Source of the DNA: Umbelopsis isabellina
Lineage: Eukaryota > Mucoromycota > Umbelopsidomycetes > Umbelopsidales > Umbelopsidaceae
Assembly: GCA_016758905.1 (NCBI GenBank)
Contig: JAEPQZ010000018.1
Location: forward strand, 310,001-374,000
Direction: 5' to 3'
Length of the DNA stretch: 64,000 bases
Made by a program: the position numbers and the translations under genes. The notes under the pieces were generated by a model, which worked only from the letters and a program-made list of their open reading frames with translations, ran no database searches and was not told the origin of the DNA. This document shows, piece after piece, positions 1 to 12,600 of this stretch (its first letter is position 1; the number at the start of each line of letters is the position of its first letter).

Positions 1-16
1 ATGGTAAAAGTCATAC

Positions 17-115
17 CAGTTTTCCTTCGTCAATTCCAATGGCCTTTTGGCCCTTGAATCTAGATCGAATGACGGCTCTTCCTAGAGAGCCTGTGGGCTT
101 GTTTGCTCTTGGCAT
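17..115 (-). CDS. LSG1: Probable large-subunit GTPase Lsg1, first exon only (gene leaves the window)
   Basis: The minus strand from the ATG at 115 encodes 33 residues, MPRANKPTGSLGRAVIRSRF and onward, ending at a GTATGA splice donor at position 16. The short basic N-terminus with a S-L-G-R-A-(V/I)-I core resembles the start of Lsg1/LSG1, the cytoplasmic GTPase that releases the export adaptor Nmd3 from the 60S ribosomal subunit. The GTPase domain itself would lie outside the window, so the assignment rests on this N-terminal signature alone. Another short basic nucleolar or ribosomal protein is possible. Confidence 0.5.
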
Positions 116-616
116 GACGGAAAGGAAAAGTTTAAATGGTCAGGTTCACTGATAGAAAAAAAGTATAAGGCAACCTTTACGAGAAAATTTTGAGCAGTCA
201 CACAAACCAATGTCAGTTGAGCCTAGCACAACCTCCAGCCACATTGAGCTCACCAAAACCCAGGAGAAAATATAAAATTGAAATAAACTATGACACTCAT
301 GCTATTATACACATAAATGTAAGTCAGCTAAAGCGGTTCAAAAGTAATGGTACGAGCGATTTGGTCTAGCTTGTTAGCATGTCTTTGCTTATCTCAGCCT
401 TAGCAAAAATGATTTTGAACTTCATGATGGCTTTTCTGGTCAATTTTTGAACATGGGCAATTTAGCTTGTTAAATGAAAACGAAGCATTTATATGATTTC
501 AGTAATATAACCTGACAGCCTAAATAGACTTTAGTAACTTGCTAATAATTTATATACTGATAAGGGCGATGAAAAGCAACGCACCTTCTTTTACTAAAAA
601 TCTTAGCTACAGCAGT
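116..616. other. Intergenic, divergent promoter region
   Basis: AT-rich spacer between the minus-strand LSG1-like start and the WOPR gene. No coding potential, tRNA or repeat was recognised. It presumably holds both promoters. Confidence 0.5.
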
Positions 617-1519
617 ATGGAAACGTATTTCGGATACATCAAATGCGCTCAAGATGCCCTTCAGATATTCAAAGCATGCCATCTGGGAGTACTTCCAAGA
701 GTTCGTAGAAGATTATCTGACCGTGAACGATCTACCATTCGCTCTGGGTCTGTATTTGTATGGTATGAACGAGAAGCTGGTATGAAGCGCTGGACTGATG
801 GTAGAAGCTGGTCACCTTCAAGAGTCTCCGGAAGCTTTTTGACATACAAGGAGTTGAACTGCAAGCAAAAAAAGCACCTAAGTCAACCCGATCAGGCCGT
901 CTATAAGAGGAATGGATTGATCAAACAGAGCTTCAGTATCACTACCCAGTCCAATGACAAGATTCATTTGATATCATATTTCACCGATGCAGATGTGTCC
1001 GACAGAAAACTCATATGCCCCATTGATGACCCTGAGCTTGCAAAGACTATTGAATCTCACGGAAAAAATCAGTCGATAGCGAGGGTCTTCAAGAGCGAGC
1101 ATCCGGTTTCCGAGCACACTGCATCTTCTCAGCTGCCTCAATTACATTGGCAATCGCCCGTTCCAACCACAACAGTACGTTATACTGAAGACGAAGACAA
1201 CAATACTGTATCCGGCATGAGCATAGCCACCACTCCATCTCTTGTTAACAGTCCCGATTGTAACTCTGTCTCAACTACTTCACTAGAAGAATCGCAAGAT
1301 CATCCGGCACTTTTTGCACTCAACATCATATCCAAACCTGACTCCAAACCCCACAGTAACGTTGATATGTCTAATAAGATACAGCTACCACCAATTGTGC
1401 TTCCGAATGAGTCCTCCACTGTCACTAACAAATACACACAACCAACAAATGGCTACTGCAGGCTTCAAGAGGATGAGAGGCAGCTGAGGGCGCTGTCTCA
1501 ACATCTTCAACTTTTTTAG
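617..1519 (+). CDS. WOPR-domain transcription factor (Gti1/Pac2 family)
   Basis: Single-exon protein of 300 residues when started at the ATG at 617. An upstream in-frame ATG at 569 would add 16 residues. I chose 617 because WOPR proteins usually begin directly at the domain. The first half of the WOPR fold is clear: METYFGYI, then the DAL.IF.AC motif, LLPRV-like LGVLPRVRRRL, RSGSVFVW.EREAG, and RWTDGRSWSPSR. The second half carries YKRNGLIKQSFS followed by HLISYF. The C-terminal third is Ser/Thr-rich and lacks a recognisable domain. Family members (Wor1, Ryp1, Gti1, Pac2) bind DNA and control morphology or development in fungi. The target genes here are unknown. The protein is small for the family; Wor1-type proteins have long Gln-rich tails that are absent here. 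Confidence 0.88.
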   Translation: METYFGYIKCAQDALQIFKACHLGVLPRVRRRLSDRERSTIRSGSVFVWYEREAGMKRWTDGRSWSPSRVSGSFLTYKELNCKQKKHLSQPDQAVYKRNGLIKQSFSITTQSNDKIHLISYFTDADVSDRKLICPIDDPELAKTIESHGKNQSIARVFKSEHPVSEHTASSQLPQLHWQSPVPTTTVRYTEDEDNNTVSGMSIATTPSLVNSPDCNSVSTTSLEESQDHPALFALNIISKPDSKPHSNVDMSNKIQLPPIVLPNESSTVTNKYTQPTNGYCRLQEDERQLRALSQHLQLF

Positions 1520-3412
1520 TAGAATAAAGCGTACATAATTTGTAAATATAAAGATAAAAGTATACAAAATTTTTGCATATAAATAGTAATAATAAGTAAA
1601 TAAATAATAATTTTGTGATAATATTATAATTTATGTCCAACAAAAATTCTAGTTTATTTATATTATTTTGTTATAAAAATTATAAGAATGGTAAATAAAA
1701 TTATTAATAAAAAAATCTTCTCAAAAAAATATTATATAATTTTAAAGCACATAAGCATAACACACGTAAAATTCGTCAACGGGCTGGTTGCGATCATTTG
1801 AAAAAAATGCTTCGAACCTAGAGAAAATCTTTCACTAACAATTTATGGGACTATGAGCTTTAGTAGCAACAGCAACCAAGATATGTAGAACCAATATGAT
1901 CATGAATGTATATTCAGTGGCTGGGATGTATACAGCAGTTACCTTTGTAGAGAGCATAAGCTCCAAGCGATTCAGTCCTTCGGCAGGGTTCACAATTACT
2001 TTGAACTTATATAAGTCATTGAAGATACATTTAAGATACTCTCTTAGTTCAGATAGCGAGTTAATAAAATTTTAAGATCACGCGGATACCCATGGCTATT
2101 GAATTGGTAAAGACTCAGCCGGATCTTAACAGGGCAGAGAAGGTAAACATACTGGTTCACTAATAGCAAAAGCTCTGAGCTACAGCAGACTGTAAATGCA
2201 ACGGTCACGTTAGACGATATTGTAAGGCGGAAATGAATTTACAACAGCAACCCGAAAGAAGAGAATCTCGAAGGAAAGATTAGATACATATATGAGCCTG
2301 ATAGAAAAATATGAAGAGGAAGCTCAGTAGAATGAAATTAAAGTCATTTTAAAAATTCACATCCAATTTAGATTATTCTAAGGAAAACGAAGCAACATCA
2401 GCCTCAATGAACTTTGACGATCTGAATGTAGCTCAGCAGGAAGAAGATAGCATGAAAAATGATATCAGAATATAAAAGAAGATAACATCCAATAAGAGCA
2501 AGAGAGGCAAAGTACCGCTGATATAAACACAGATTTAATTAGTAGCCTGGAAGCAGCAATTACTATGACAAAACAACGCAAAACAGCAGACGCACTGCGT
2601 AGAACTCCAAACCCACTGACCAACACTTTCATAAGGAAAGTGGCTGAATCGCGACATTAAGTATGAAAGGAACTATCCATGTAGTCACAATAATGGAATT
2701 CAATATCCTACCTCCAACGAGAACATCCCGGACAAAATATTCACAAAAAATGATCAAAAAAAATTTGGTAATAGCCATACTGAAAGTGCAAGAAGTCTTC
2801 TCAGAGGCAATATCAACGTGAAAGAAAACCTGAAAGAAATACTTTAAACAAAGAGAATCGACAGACATACTACATATGTAAGAGATATTAGCGAAACAGA
2901 CTAAAGAGCTGTTCTCGAAACGTCAAGTAATTCAAATACACACCCAAAGAACCATAACTATCATATATAAACCAAGGAGACTGTCGGATTGAAACATTAG
3001 TTTGCAATGTGATCAACATATGTGCGTCAGCTAATAGAAAAGGCATGATTGCTTTGTTCAACAACTTGATGCAATTTTCCACCAAAACGTAGAACTACAC
3101 AGCAGAACCATGATAATAAAAGCTCTTGTTTTGCTGCTGAGGGCTTCATAAAGCCTGACATGGCAAATTGTATCTTGAAACATAAAGCATCACGAGCCTA
3201 GCCTACACGAGATAAAGTTCATATTGTTTTATAAATCTCTACGAAACCTTATAAAGGCTGACTCCCTTTGAACTTACTTCATGGGACTCATAAGTATTCA
3301 TGAGGCTACATAACTCCTCACCATATTCATTACGAGCTTATTCGGCGAGACTTTATAGCCAGTGACTTTATTTTTTTATAAACATTGGTGCAGGTTCATA
3401 TGGCAGGTGGCT
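1520..3412. other. AT-rich gene-poor interval
   Basis: About 1.9 kb with no ORF of convincing composition in either strand. The first 250 bp after the WOPR gene is extremely AT-rich. Between 3130 and 3400 there are several loosely similar, partly inverted motifs around the string CTTTATA-AAGCCT/GGCTGAC, suggesting an old degenerated repeat. A weak zinc-knuckle-like peptide near 2190-2230 hints at an eroded retroelement, but too little remains to classify it. Confidence 0.4.
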
Positions 3413-3970
3413 TTATACCACAACACAGCAGTCTCGGCAGCAGGTGTAATAACACCCAGAGCAAAAGCGCAGACACAACACGACAGAAAGGGAAATGATG
3501 CCAGCTACGGCGGTAGCAAGAGAAGCTAGCTTGTAGGTGATAGCCTGGGAAGCTTGAGGATCGCATTGGACATTGCAGGAATTAAGATCGCAGTTGTCGA
3601 ATGTGCGAGGGTATTGGCTGTAACAATCGGAAACACATTGCGGCGAACAGTTACTTGCCGAAGCTAGCAGAGAATTGGCGTGGAGTTGGCAGTACACTGC
3701 TACAGCAATCAAGAGAGTTACAAAGATAAAAAGGATCCAGTCGCAGAACGAGCATCCCGAACGCGATGGATACGAGCCAGCATATCGATTTTTGCTTCGG
3801 GAGTACGGTGACGACTCGGCTTCAGAATATGGAGAAGGAGAGCGGGAAGGTTTGAAGTTATGGGCCATGTTAGGCGAAGGATCATAATAAGAAGGATTTT
3901 TCACGGGTATATATTGTGGGGCCGATTTGCTACTTGCCATGGATGATAGACTGTAATATCCTTTATCCAT
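3413..3970 (-). CDS. Small cysteine-rich two-pass membrane protein, function unknown
   Basis: Uninterrupted 185-residue frame. The N-terminal 70 residues are Ser/Pro/Tyr-rich and disordered (PSPYSEAESSPYSRS region). A first hydrophobic segment lies at about 78-98 (WILFIFVTLLIAVAVYC). It is followed by a loop of about 45 residues holding seven cysteines in a CxxxCxxxC and CxxxxCxxxC pattern. A second membrane segment lies at about 146-168. The short C-terminal tail holds seven cysteines (CSGCYYTCCRDCC), consistent with lipidation or metal binding. The loop would be luminal or extracellular and disulfide-bonded if both termini are cytosolic. A second ATG at codon 11 is possible. I do not recognise the family. 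Coding status is supported by the domain-like layout and the lack of stops. Confidence 0.65.
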   Translation of the reverse strand: MDKGYYSLSSMASSKSAPQYIPVKNPSYYDPSPNMAHNFKPSRSPSPYSEAESSPYSRSKNRYAGSYPSRSGCSFCDWILFIFVTLLIAVAVYCQLHANSLLASASNCSPQCVSDCYSQYPRTFDNCDLNSCNVQCDPQASQAITYKLASLATAVAGIISLSVVLCLRFCSGCYYTCCRDCCVVV

Positions 3971-5454
3971 GCCGACGATATTTTCAAGGGAATACGTGAA
4001 GTTTAAAGGAGTGTGATGAGTTTTCGAGGTAGCGTAGAAGAAGCGTGAAGCAGTTGCACGCTAAAGATGTGGTTAGGAGTCAAAGAAAGAGAAGCTAAAT
4101 GGCTTGGTTTGTGACAGATAATTTACTAGAATATGCAAAGTTGCACAACCATCGACTCCGACATGATCCCGCAAGGTAATTAATCTTTTTTTGGTTAATT
4201 AAAAAGTACTCGAAAACGATATTCATAATCTTTCATAACTTAAATGGTCAAGGGCATAGACTTTCCACTGTCTATGAGATAGATATCTATGGTTTGATGT
4301 TAAGAATTTTCTTAAATTAAAGTCATGTCAAACGAAAAAGAGATTTTCGACTACGACTTAAATGGTCGATCAGTTTATCATTGAGACACCGCAGCCCGTA
4401 GCAGTGCGCACTGCTAAAGCAATGCTTAAAAGTGAAGGGCAACTTTCTATTAAAGGAACAAAGTTCTCGCTTAACACTGTGCGAATACTAGCTTCCCTGG
4501 AGAAAGGTAAAGGCGGAAAAGTCGTCAATATCACTGGTTTCTTTTGAAATTCTAGCATCTAGTACTTAAATCCTATGCGTCCAATCCGTATATCAATAAA
4601 ATTGATAGTATGTTGTACTTTTGATTTGAGCTATATACAATTGTCTAAGCAAATAGCATGCTAATTTCGTATCATGAAGTAGCAAAGGGTCATTGCTTAT
4701 CATGAGGCAATACTTCACACAGTTTTATCACTCCTTACTGCATATATATCGACAGTATCGACAGTAATGAACTATCTTATGCAATTGAATTTTTGGGTGA
4801 TCTTCAACGTCATTAGTAGCAGGTACCTCCTCCTTTTGACTAAAGGTTGCTGTCGTAATGCAAATATGACTGTTGCTGTTTCTTCTATCATCATTTCCCT
4901 TACATCGGCTTTAATCGATCGCTAAGCATTCTTAACATTCTCTCCTTGATGTAGCTTCTGTTGCGTATAAGTCCTGAATAAAAGTATTCAGTGCTACACG
5001 CGTTAGTTAGCTCACCGTTGACTACCAAAAAGGAGATAAAGGCTTTGCTTCGAGCCTTTCATGCTCTGTTAATCGCTCTAAATGGGTTTATGTTTCAAAC
5101 GTTCGTTATCACGATGAAGGAAAGGAAAGGATACATTTCCTCATTCATGTGCAGCTCCGCAGTATGACCATTATAGTCCTAATAGCACTAAGACAGTGAA
5201 TCATGGGCTCGCCAAGACGAGGTGACATAAGTGTTTTAAAGCGCTCTAATTATAAGCTGCTATCTTAAAAGACGTGCAGTGAGGCTCAGATAACATGATT
5301 ATGGCTGGCAATGGTTCTTGTAACCAAGCCTTTAAAAAAGCTCTGCACACTCCGATAGGGTCTACAGCAGTCCATTAGCTCGACCAAACTTGTACCACAC
5401 AAACCACTCGTACATCTCCATACGAAATTCGATATTTTACATCAGGAGCAAGCC
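3971..5454. other. Intergenic region with one doubtful short ORF
   Basis: A 1.5 kb AT-rich spacer upstream of the RabGAP. It contains a 61-codon frame at 4362-4547 that I cannot assign. A short tandem 'TATCGACAG' duplication lies near 4748-4765. Nothing else recognised. Confidence 0.4.
4362..4547 (+). CDS. Short ORF, 61 codons, doubtful gene
   Basis: The frame begins MVDQFIIETPQPV and contains a basic stretch around LEKGKGGKV. It is preceded directly by an in-frame stop and followed by AT-rich DNA with possible polyadenylation signals (AATAAA near 4595). Its composition is more protein-like than its surroundings, but no family is recognised and no upstream exon is evident. It could be a chance frame, an eroded gene fragment or a small peptide gene. 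Confidence 0.2.
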   Translation: MVDQFIIETPQPVAVRTAKAMLKSEGQLSIKGTKFSLNTVRILASLEKGKGGKVVNITGFF

Positions 5455-8400
5455 ATGGCTACGAATTTGCCTCCAGAGCTCCCAAATGATTGCTTCACCA
5501 TTCCAACACAAGTGGACATTGCTATCAACTTGTTTTGGGAGACGCTCAAAGAGAATGACAATTTCTTACTCCAGCATATAAAAGCCCGCAAAAACGCGCT
5601 CTTCCGGGGAATGATGGGCACTTTGCAAAATGTGTATGTATTTGAAGGTGTCAACATACAAGGTTGGGAGTACTAAAGATTAACTTGTATGACAGATTTG
5701 ATACAAAGCAACCACCTTATCGAATTCTTTATCGACGAGGAGCTAGTACTATCTGTATTCAATTAGCGGTTGCGGAAACAGAAAAGCAGATCGACTCGGC
5801 TTGGAACTGGGTACAAGGTATGCTGGTGAATAGAGTGCTGATTTAGAGCTGAGGTCACCTATTGACATACGATTTATAGAAAATCTGGCACCCAAAGTCG
5901 ATGTACTGGAATCTAACTTGGAAAAGGAAGAATGGATTGCTACCAAGATCAATTCCATCGTGACCAGAACAGGTGAATACTTGTTACGATTTCGGTACAA
6001 TGCTTAAGGATAACTCATATTGTGTTTTAGATACCGGAACCGACGAAGTTTCCGTAGATGTTAATGTGAGAAATGCTTCAAGGAGTTTCCGCCAAACTTT
6101 TGATATTCCATCCTCTGAGCACTTGGTCAACTGTAAGTTTGAATCCCCAGATCTGTATGAAAAGTTTCTGATGTTCTGACATGAGGTATCAGATTACTCG
6201 GCTGCATATCACACCTCGAGATTAACCAGCCAAGGATGGCTGTACATCAGTGAAAACTACGTCGCATTTTATTCATTCCTTTTGGGAATAGAAACTAAGC
6301 TTCTTGTGGAGCTGAAGGACATTCAGGACATAAAGAAAGAAAAGTCTAAGCGAGGCGTCTTCTCTGATGCTATAAAGTTGGTTACCAAAGATAAACAGGA
6401 ACATTTCTTTTCGAACCTCTTTAAAAGAGACGAAGTCTACGACACTCTCATTCAGCTGACTGGACTTGCCATGCAAAGACTGCTCAAAAACACATCAATG
6501 GGATCATCACCTGGAGCCGAAATTATTGCCATCAATACTGCAGATGATATGGTGCCTAGCGAAAAAGAGATAGCCGCTATCAAATCACTTCCAGCTGCCG
6601 AAGTTCAAAAGTTGGTTCAACCGCTGAAAATGAATCTGGCCATGCAAAAGCAGAACGAATTGTTCCGGATACATTTTAGACTTCCTGCATCAGAAAACTT
6701 AAACTATGAAGTACCTGTTAACTATATACCAGAGGAAGCGCAGAAACAAGAAGCAGATGGATCGAGCAGCCCAAATCAAAACCAAGCAGCTGCTGGGAAC
6801 TTCACAGGAAAGCTTTCTATATCAGAGGCATACCTCACGTTTGAATCTACGGATAAGCTTAAAACTCTGGAATTCGTGCTTCCCCTTTATACGATTAGAA
6901 GAGTGGAGCGGTTAAATGGCAAAGGCCAAGCATACGCGCTCAAGATGGTTACATGGCACCAATCTAGCCATGTATTTCATTTGAAAGGGTAAGATTCGCT
7001 TACTCTCAAATTTGTTCGTCGCTATCTGCTAACTTTATCTGTAGGCAAAATCTCGTGTGTGAACAGTTCTGTGAAGTGCTCAAACATAATTTGAAGAGCC
7101 AAATCAAGTTCATGAAAGATTTGAAGCAATTTTTGGCAACATGCGAGTCGGAAAGATTGTTAGCAACTGACGAATCGAAAGCAGAAGCTGATATTCCTGG
7201 TGGTTTGGGGCTCAAATTTGGTTTCTTGGGTGATCCTAAGAAGTTGAAAGATCGTAGTAAAACCAAACTGTGGAAGCAATATCTAGAAGGTAACGGTTCA
7301 AGCGTACGATTTCATACCCTGTATAGGGACTAACTTTATCACGTCTTCTAGCCAACGGTCGTAATCTGACGATGATGAGAGCAGTAAATTTTGCGAAACT
7401 TATAAGGGTTGGCTTGCCCAATCGATTGCGTGGTGAAATCTGGGAAGCTTGCTCGGGTGCTATGTACCTACGGTTTATGAATCAAGGCCAGTTCGAAAAT
7501 ATATTAGAATCACATAAGGACAAACTCTCTCTCAGTCTTGAGGAAATTGAAAAGGATTTGAATAGGTATAAAGTTGTGCACTCAGGCTGGTCATTCATAA
7601 TATGATTGCAAATGCCTAACATCACTGCTTTATCACAGATCCTTGCCTGAATATGCAGCTTACCAAACTGAAGAGGGTATCAACAGTCTGCGACGAGTCT
7701 TAACAGCATACTCCTGGAAGGATCCTGAACTTGGCTATTGTCAGGCTATGAATATCGTGACATCGGCCATATTGATGTAAGCCAAATTTCTTTATTTTGA
7801 AACTGTACATTAGTTGATTCTGACAAAACTGACTTTTCCATTGTAGATACATGAGCGAGGAGCAAGCATTTTTCACATTAAGTATACTCTGCGATAGTTA
7901 TCTTCCTGGATACTACAGTACCTCCATGTATGGTGCTCTACTGGATCAACTTATTTTCGAGCATCTTTTGGAAACCACTATGCCAATATTACATGAACAC
8001 TTTAAGAAAACAGATATCCAATTATCTGTTGCATGCTTACCATGGTTCCTTAGCTTGTATATCAACTCGATGCCTTTACTTTTCGCCTTCCGAGTATTGG
8101 ATTGCTTCTTCATGGAAGGGCCCAAGATACTTTTCCAAGTTGGTCTCGCTGTCCTGAAGATCAATGGAGCGGAACTATTGAAGGCTACAGATGATGGTGC
8201 ATTTATGCATATTCTGAAAGATTTCTTTGCTTCTTTGGATGAACCAATATATCCTAACGCTGATACCGCTAGAGCCCGTAGTTTGACCAAGTTTAACGAA
8301 CTGCTGCTCGTGGCGTATCGCGATTTTAACCTGGTCACCGATGAAAGCATTCGCCAGCTACGAAAGACTCATCAATTGAAAGTGGTTGCTGGTATTGAAT

Positions 8401-9522
8401 CTTTTACCAAGCGTTCAGCCATACGAAATCTTAAGGACACCGCGAATTTGTCTAAAGACGAACTCGGTGTTCTTTATGACAAGTACTACAATGCCATATA
8501 CTATGATGAAAAGCGCAAGGAACGAAATGACGCCAAAATGGATTATGTGACCTATGAACGCTTCATGGGTAGCTTAGCGGACTGGGCAAAATTTACCGCC
8601 AAAGATCGAACTTCTGAACGTCAAGTGCAACTTCAAGTCGGCCAAACATTTATGAAGAGGTTCTTTGAATATCTTGATACCAAAAATGTTTCTGGCTTGA
8701 CTCTTCAGGATGTAGTATCAGGCATTGGCCGTATTGTTAAAAACGGACTTATGGAGCAAATCGAGTTCTTCTTTAGTTTGCATGACGGGGACAAAGATGG
8801 CTATCTGACTAAAGAAGAAGTACTGAAACTATCTGAAACGCTGTTATGGTTGTTCCGAGAAAAGGGCGAAGGCGAGCATTTGACTGGTGTGTCTGGATTT
8901 CTAAAGCATGCCTATGAATACTTGGAGCCTAAACCAGAGCAACCAGATAGCCCGGATCGATTCCTCTCTACTGCTTCCTGCAGGTGAGTCTTAGATTTGC
9001 AGCAACCAGTATATCTCCTCAGCTGAAGACATGTTATTAAGAACTTTTTTTTTTTGCCGTTTTAGAATGATCATTTTGGCTGATGAAACTTTAGAGTTCT
9101 TCTTTGACCATGAATTTGCTCAGTCCTTCCAATTGACGGAAATGCCCATTGAGCGCCAGAACAGCCTCAGTCGAGAAATATTTGACAGTTTGTTTACTGC
9201 AGGCACTCGGTTTGCCACTGGTAGAGGAAAACGACGAGGACTTTCAAGAAGTAGCTCTAAAACGCCTTCTACTACTACGCTCTCTTCCGGCATGGCTAGC
9301 CCAACCTCTGGGCCAGGTGTGACGGATAGTCAAGTAGGCGTAACTGAGACTGACGTCGCTGTGGCCCAAGCGGAAACCAATGGTGTACAAGAATCACCTA
9401 AAGCGGAAGTCGAGAGCAACATACCAGAAGAAGAAGAAGTGGATGATGAAGATGAAGATGAAGAGGATGGAGACGTTTTAGAAGAAGTTGATCGTTTACT
9501 TGACGAGTTTGAGAAATCTTAA
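5455..9522 (+). CDS. GYP2: Rab GTPase-activating protein with GRAM, TBC and EF-hand domains (Gyp2/TBC1D9 type)
   Basis: Ten exons inferred: 5455-5631, 5679-5817, 5880-5972, 6031-6132, 6193-6988, 7045-7289, 7352-7565, 7639-7776, 7847-8983 and 9066-9522. They join in frame to 1,165 residues. Two GRAM domains (about 175-275 and 360-480) should bind membrane lipids. The TBC domain (about 525-740) retains both catalytic fingers, the arginine in IEKDLNR and the glutamine in LGYCQ, so it should stimulate GTP hydrolysis by a Rab. An EF-hand with [13 protein letters not shown] lies near 945, as in TBC1D8/9. The tail after about 1,090 is acidic (runs of E and D). The architecture matches yeast Gyp2/Mdr1 and animal TBC1D9; the exact Rab is not visible. 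The second intron is taken as 5818-5879, because this gives the family-like WNWVQENL join. Confidence 0.9.
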
Positions 9523-9668
9523 GCAGCTAGTATTGTCCGTTTATGTAGTCTTTTTATAAAATTACCAGAGCTTGCCCTATAAGGTTGTTCTTTCCCTCAG
9601 CCTCTTTTGACGAGCTCTCTTTAACCTTTCTCTTAACCTTTGAATCTCACTACCCAGGAGGGTCAATC

Positions 9669-12600
9669 ATGACCTCTCATCTTGCACATAAGCCAGACCC
9701 TCCCAGTCATGACCTCTTGCCTCCCACACCAACGTCTCTATACAACCAAAAACTGACATTCTCCATGCCAACCACTCCGCCACCACTGCCACCTCCCCAT
9801 GCTAACACAGCCAACACCATTGACCAAGAAACTTGGAATCGGCTCAACCTCAACTACAAGCCTGCCAACTACAACTTGAATTTGCCTCAACAGAGAAGCA
9901 GTGACTCTGACGGACCACCAAAAGAGCTCCGCTTTCCGTACAGTCAAGCTCAGCCACCTCCTGGTGGACTGGAGTATGCTTGGGAGCAAAAGTATGGACT
10001 AGTGACACCCGCCAACTCACAGCAACAGCAACCTGCCGTATTTCGACAATCAGCCCCATCCGGGTATTTTGCACGCCATGATTCTCGACCGCTGTTGCCT
10101 TCTGAGCGCTATGATAGGCGCTCATTTGTCATGCCGACGGAAAGGTACCGCCAGATACCAAGGTTATCCTCTAACAATAATCAATATGTATTACCACCAC
10201 TGGATCGCTATCACAATCGCGAGCCACCTAGTCCACCACATTATGCACCAGCTCATAGAGATACCCGAATAGCTAGCCTTCCTCAATTACCCAGCGAGAG
10301 CCGTACATCTCAACAAAGTGGTAAGTCATCTTTTGCTTTGCCATTAAAAGCGAGAATGTCTGTATTTTTATACTATCACTGTTCGATGGATGGTACTTTT
10401 CGCTGTCTTATATGTTACCAAATTGGTTTTAAATACTAATCGTTCATGCTCAGGTGGAGGTTATCATTCTCGAGATTCTGAAGATCAAACTCCGGCATAC
10501 CAACCTATACAGCCCAGTGACCAACAGCCAAGGTTACAGGAAAGATATTCAGAAAATCAATTAAGTATTGTGCCTGACGGCCCCAATCACGCACAACGCT
10601 CGCAATCGGTTTCTTATGGATCTATGTTCAATCAAGTTAAGCAAGATCGCGACCGCCATAAGGAGCATGAACTCTTTCTCAGCAAAGGCACGCCACTTGT
10701 TTATCCTGGCTTGCTATCATTGGTAGCACAAGAATTCAAGAGACAGGTCGAAGTAGGCACCAGAATCAAAGATGGTTTGGAGTACAAAAATGTGTTTGAT
10801 GGTCGACAAGCCGTCACCAAGCTTTCGCTCATCATCTGCACCAACAACAGAAAATTAGCTCTCAGACTGGGCCGTGCGCTAGAATTTCAAAAGCTATTTC
10901 ACGACGTCAGCTATGAGCATCGACTACTGGACTCAGATCATGAGCTGTATCAGTTCCATGATCATGTTATGCATATTACTAGCTATAGAGAAACTGATCT
11001 CGATATGACTGGCAAGGAAGAGATACCTGATGAAAAATATGAAGAGTCCGAATCATCGTTTGAAGTCAATTACGATGAGCCAGTGTCCGGTGTCTACACT
11101 GAATTGACCAACTGCTACTCGCCTACCTGCACTGGTAGCCGACCATGTTACAGCCGATCATGTCCTAAACGATTCATTCAGAATCATGTTGAGGATTCAG
11201 GATACAGGTCATCATTGAATCGATCTGTCAGTGCCACATTGTCGCATACCCCGCCGCAAGAACTTTGGGTTAATCAAGTATCATCAACGATTGTTGATAG
11301 TTTGACAAAACAAGATCGCAAACGCCAAGAAAATATCTTTGAATTGATCTATACTGAGAAAAACTTTGTCACAGACATTGAATATGTCTACCAGGTAAGC
11401 AGTGGATTAATACCGGGAATGGCACTATTTCCACGGGTGATTAACAGATGTTGGGATAGATGTGGATAGTACCTCTTTTGACCACAGACGCCATACCTTC
11501 CTCTCGCCGTGATCATTTTGTTCATACTGTATTCTCCAACATCACGGCAATTCACGAGGTTAATTCAAGGCTGCTGTTTGCCTTGCAAAAGAGGCAGAGT
11601 GAGCATCCAGTAGTATCTCAAATTGGTGATGTTATGTTGGCTCATGTTGTAAATTTCGAGCCGTTTGTTGAATACGGTGCTCGACAATATGGAGCAAAAA
11701 TGGCTTTTGAAAGAGAGAGGGCAGTCAATCAGGAGTTTGATGCGTTCATCAAGGTAATGTCGTATTTTGCAACATGATCTATTAATGATCGTAGTTGACC
11801 ATTTTGAGCTTTTCCAAAATTAGGAAGTTGAACGAAAGCCGGAATCTCGCAAATTAGAAATCAATGGTTATCTTACCAAGCCTACCACCAGATTAGGACG
11901 GTACAATTTGTTACTGGGAGAGATCTTGAAGAACACTCCCGAAGGACATTCGGATTGCGTGGCCATTAAGAAGGCCATGGATATCATCACAAAATTCTTG
12001 CGTCGAGTGAATATCGAATCAGGCAATGCCAAGAACAAATTTGATTTGCGGCAACTGCACGACAATATGAGTTTCAAGAACAAGTCTGATGATACGGTAT
12101 GAGAAGGAGAAAGGAGTCAGTGTTATTTTCGAATGGGAATCGATCTTTTTACTAATGCCCAAACTATATCGAAGAACTTGGATTTATTGGCGGAAGAACG
12201 ACTTATCATAAAGCAGGGATCATTGAAAAAGACGGCAGCTTTAGACTCTACAAATTATCAGCTAATCTTATTAGACAACTATCTTTTGATCACCAAACTC
12301 AAAGTCGTGGGTTTGGAAGAGCATTACACTGTCCAACGAAAGGTAAGATAAGGGGGTTTTTGAGCTAGAATGAAATATAACTAGCATACACTAACTCTCC
12401 GACTATAGCCAATACCTTTAGAACTACTCATGGTCGGTGTACCAGAACAAACTCGAGTTAGGCGGGCCAGCTCGATTTTGCCTTACGCCAGACCAGGCTC
12501 TGCTATACCCAATGTGAATCTCTCTGTCAATGCACCAGTGTGGCCGACTGTGACAGATGTGGGCGGCTATACCTCTAATAAAGGCGGATTCCCCATTTCT

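Noticed and set aside
1795-1870. tRNA B-box-like string (GGTTCGAAGC on the minus strand)
   Set aside because: No A box or cloverleaf can be drawn at the right distance.
2180-2280. Zinc-knuckle-like peptide, possible retroelement gag relic
   Set aside because: The cysteine spacing does not fit a true CCHC knuckle, and no reverse transcriptase, integrase or long terminal repeat was seen nearby. At most an eroded fossil.
1520-3412. AT-rich desert as a possible centromere core
   Set aside because: Too short an observation; no known centromere motif or flanking LINE elements were recognised.
5818-5846. A 29-nt intron in the RabGAP gene
   Set aside because: A 62-nt alternative (5818-5879) has a normal length and restores the family's WNWVQENL sequence.
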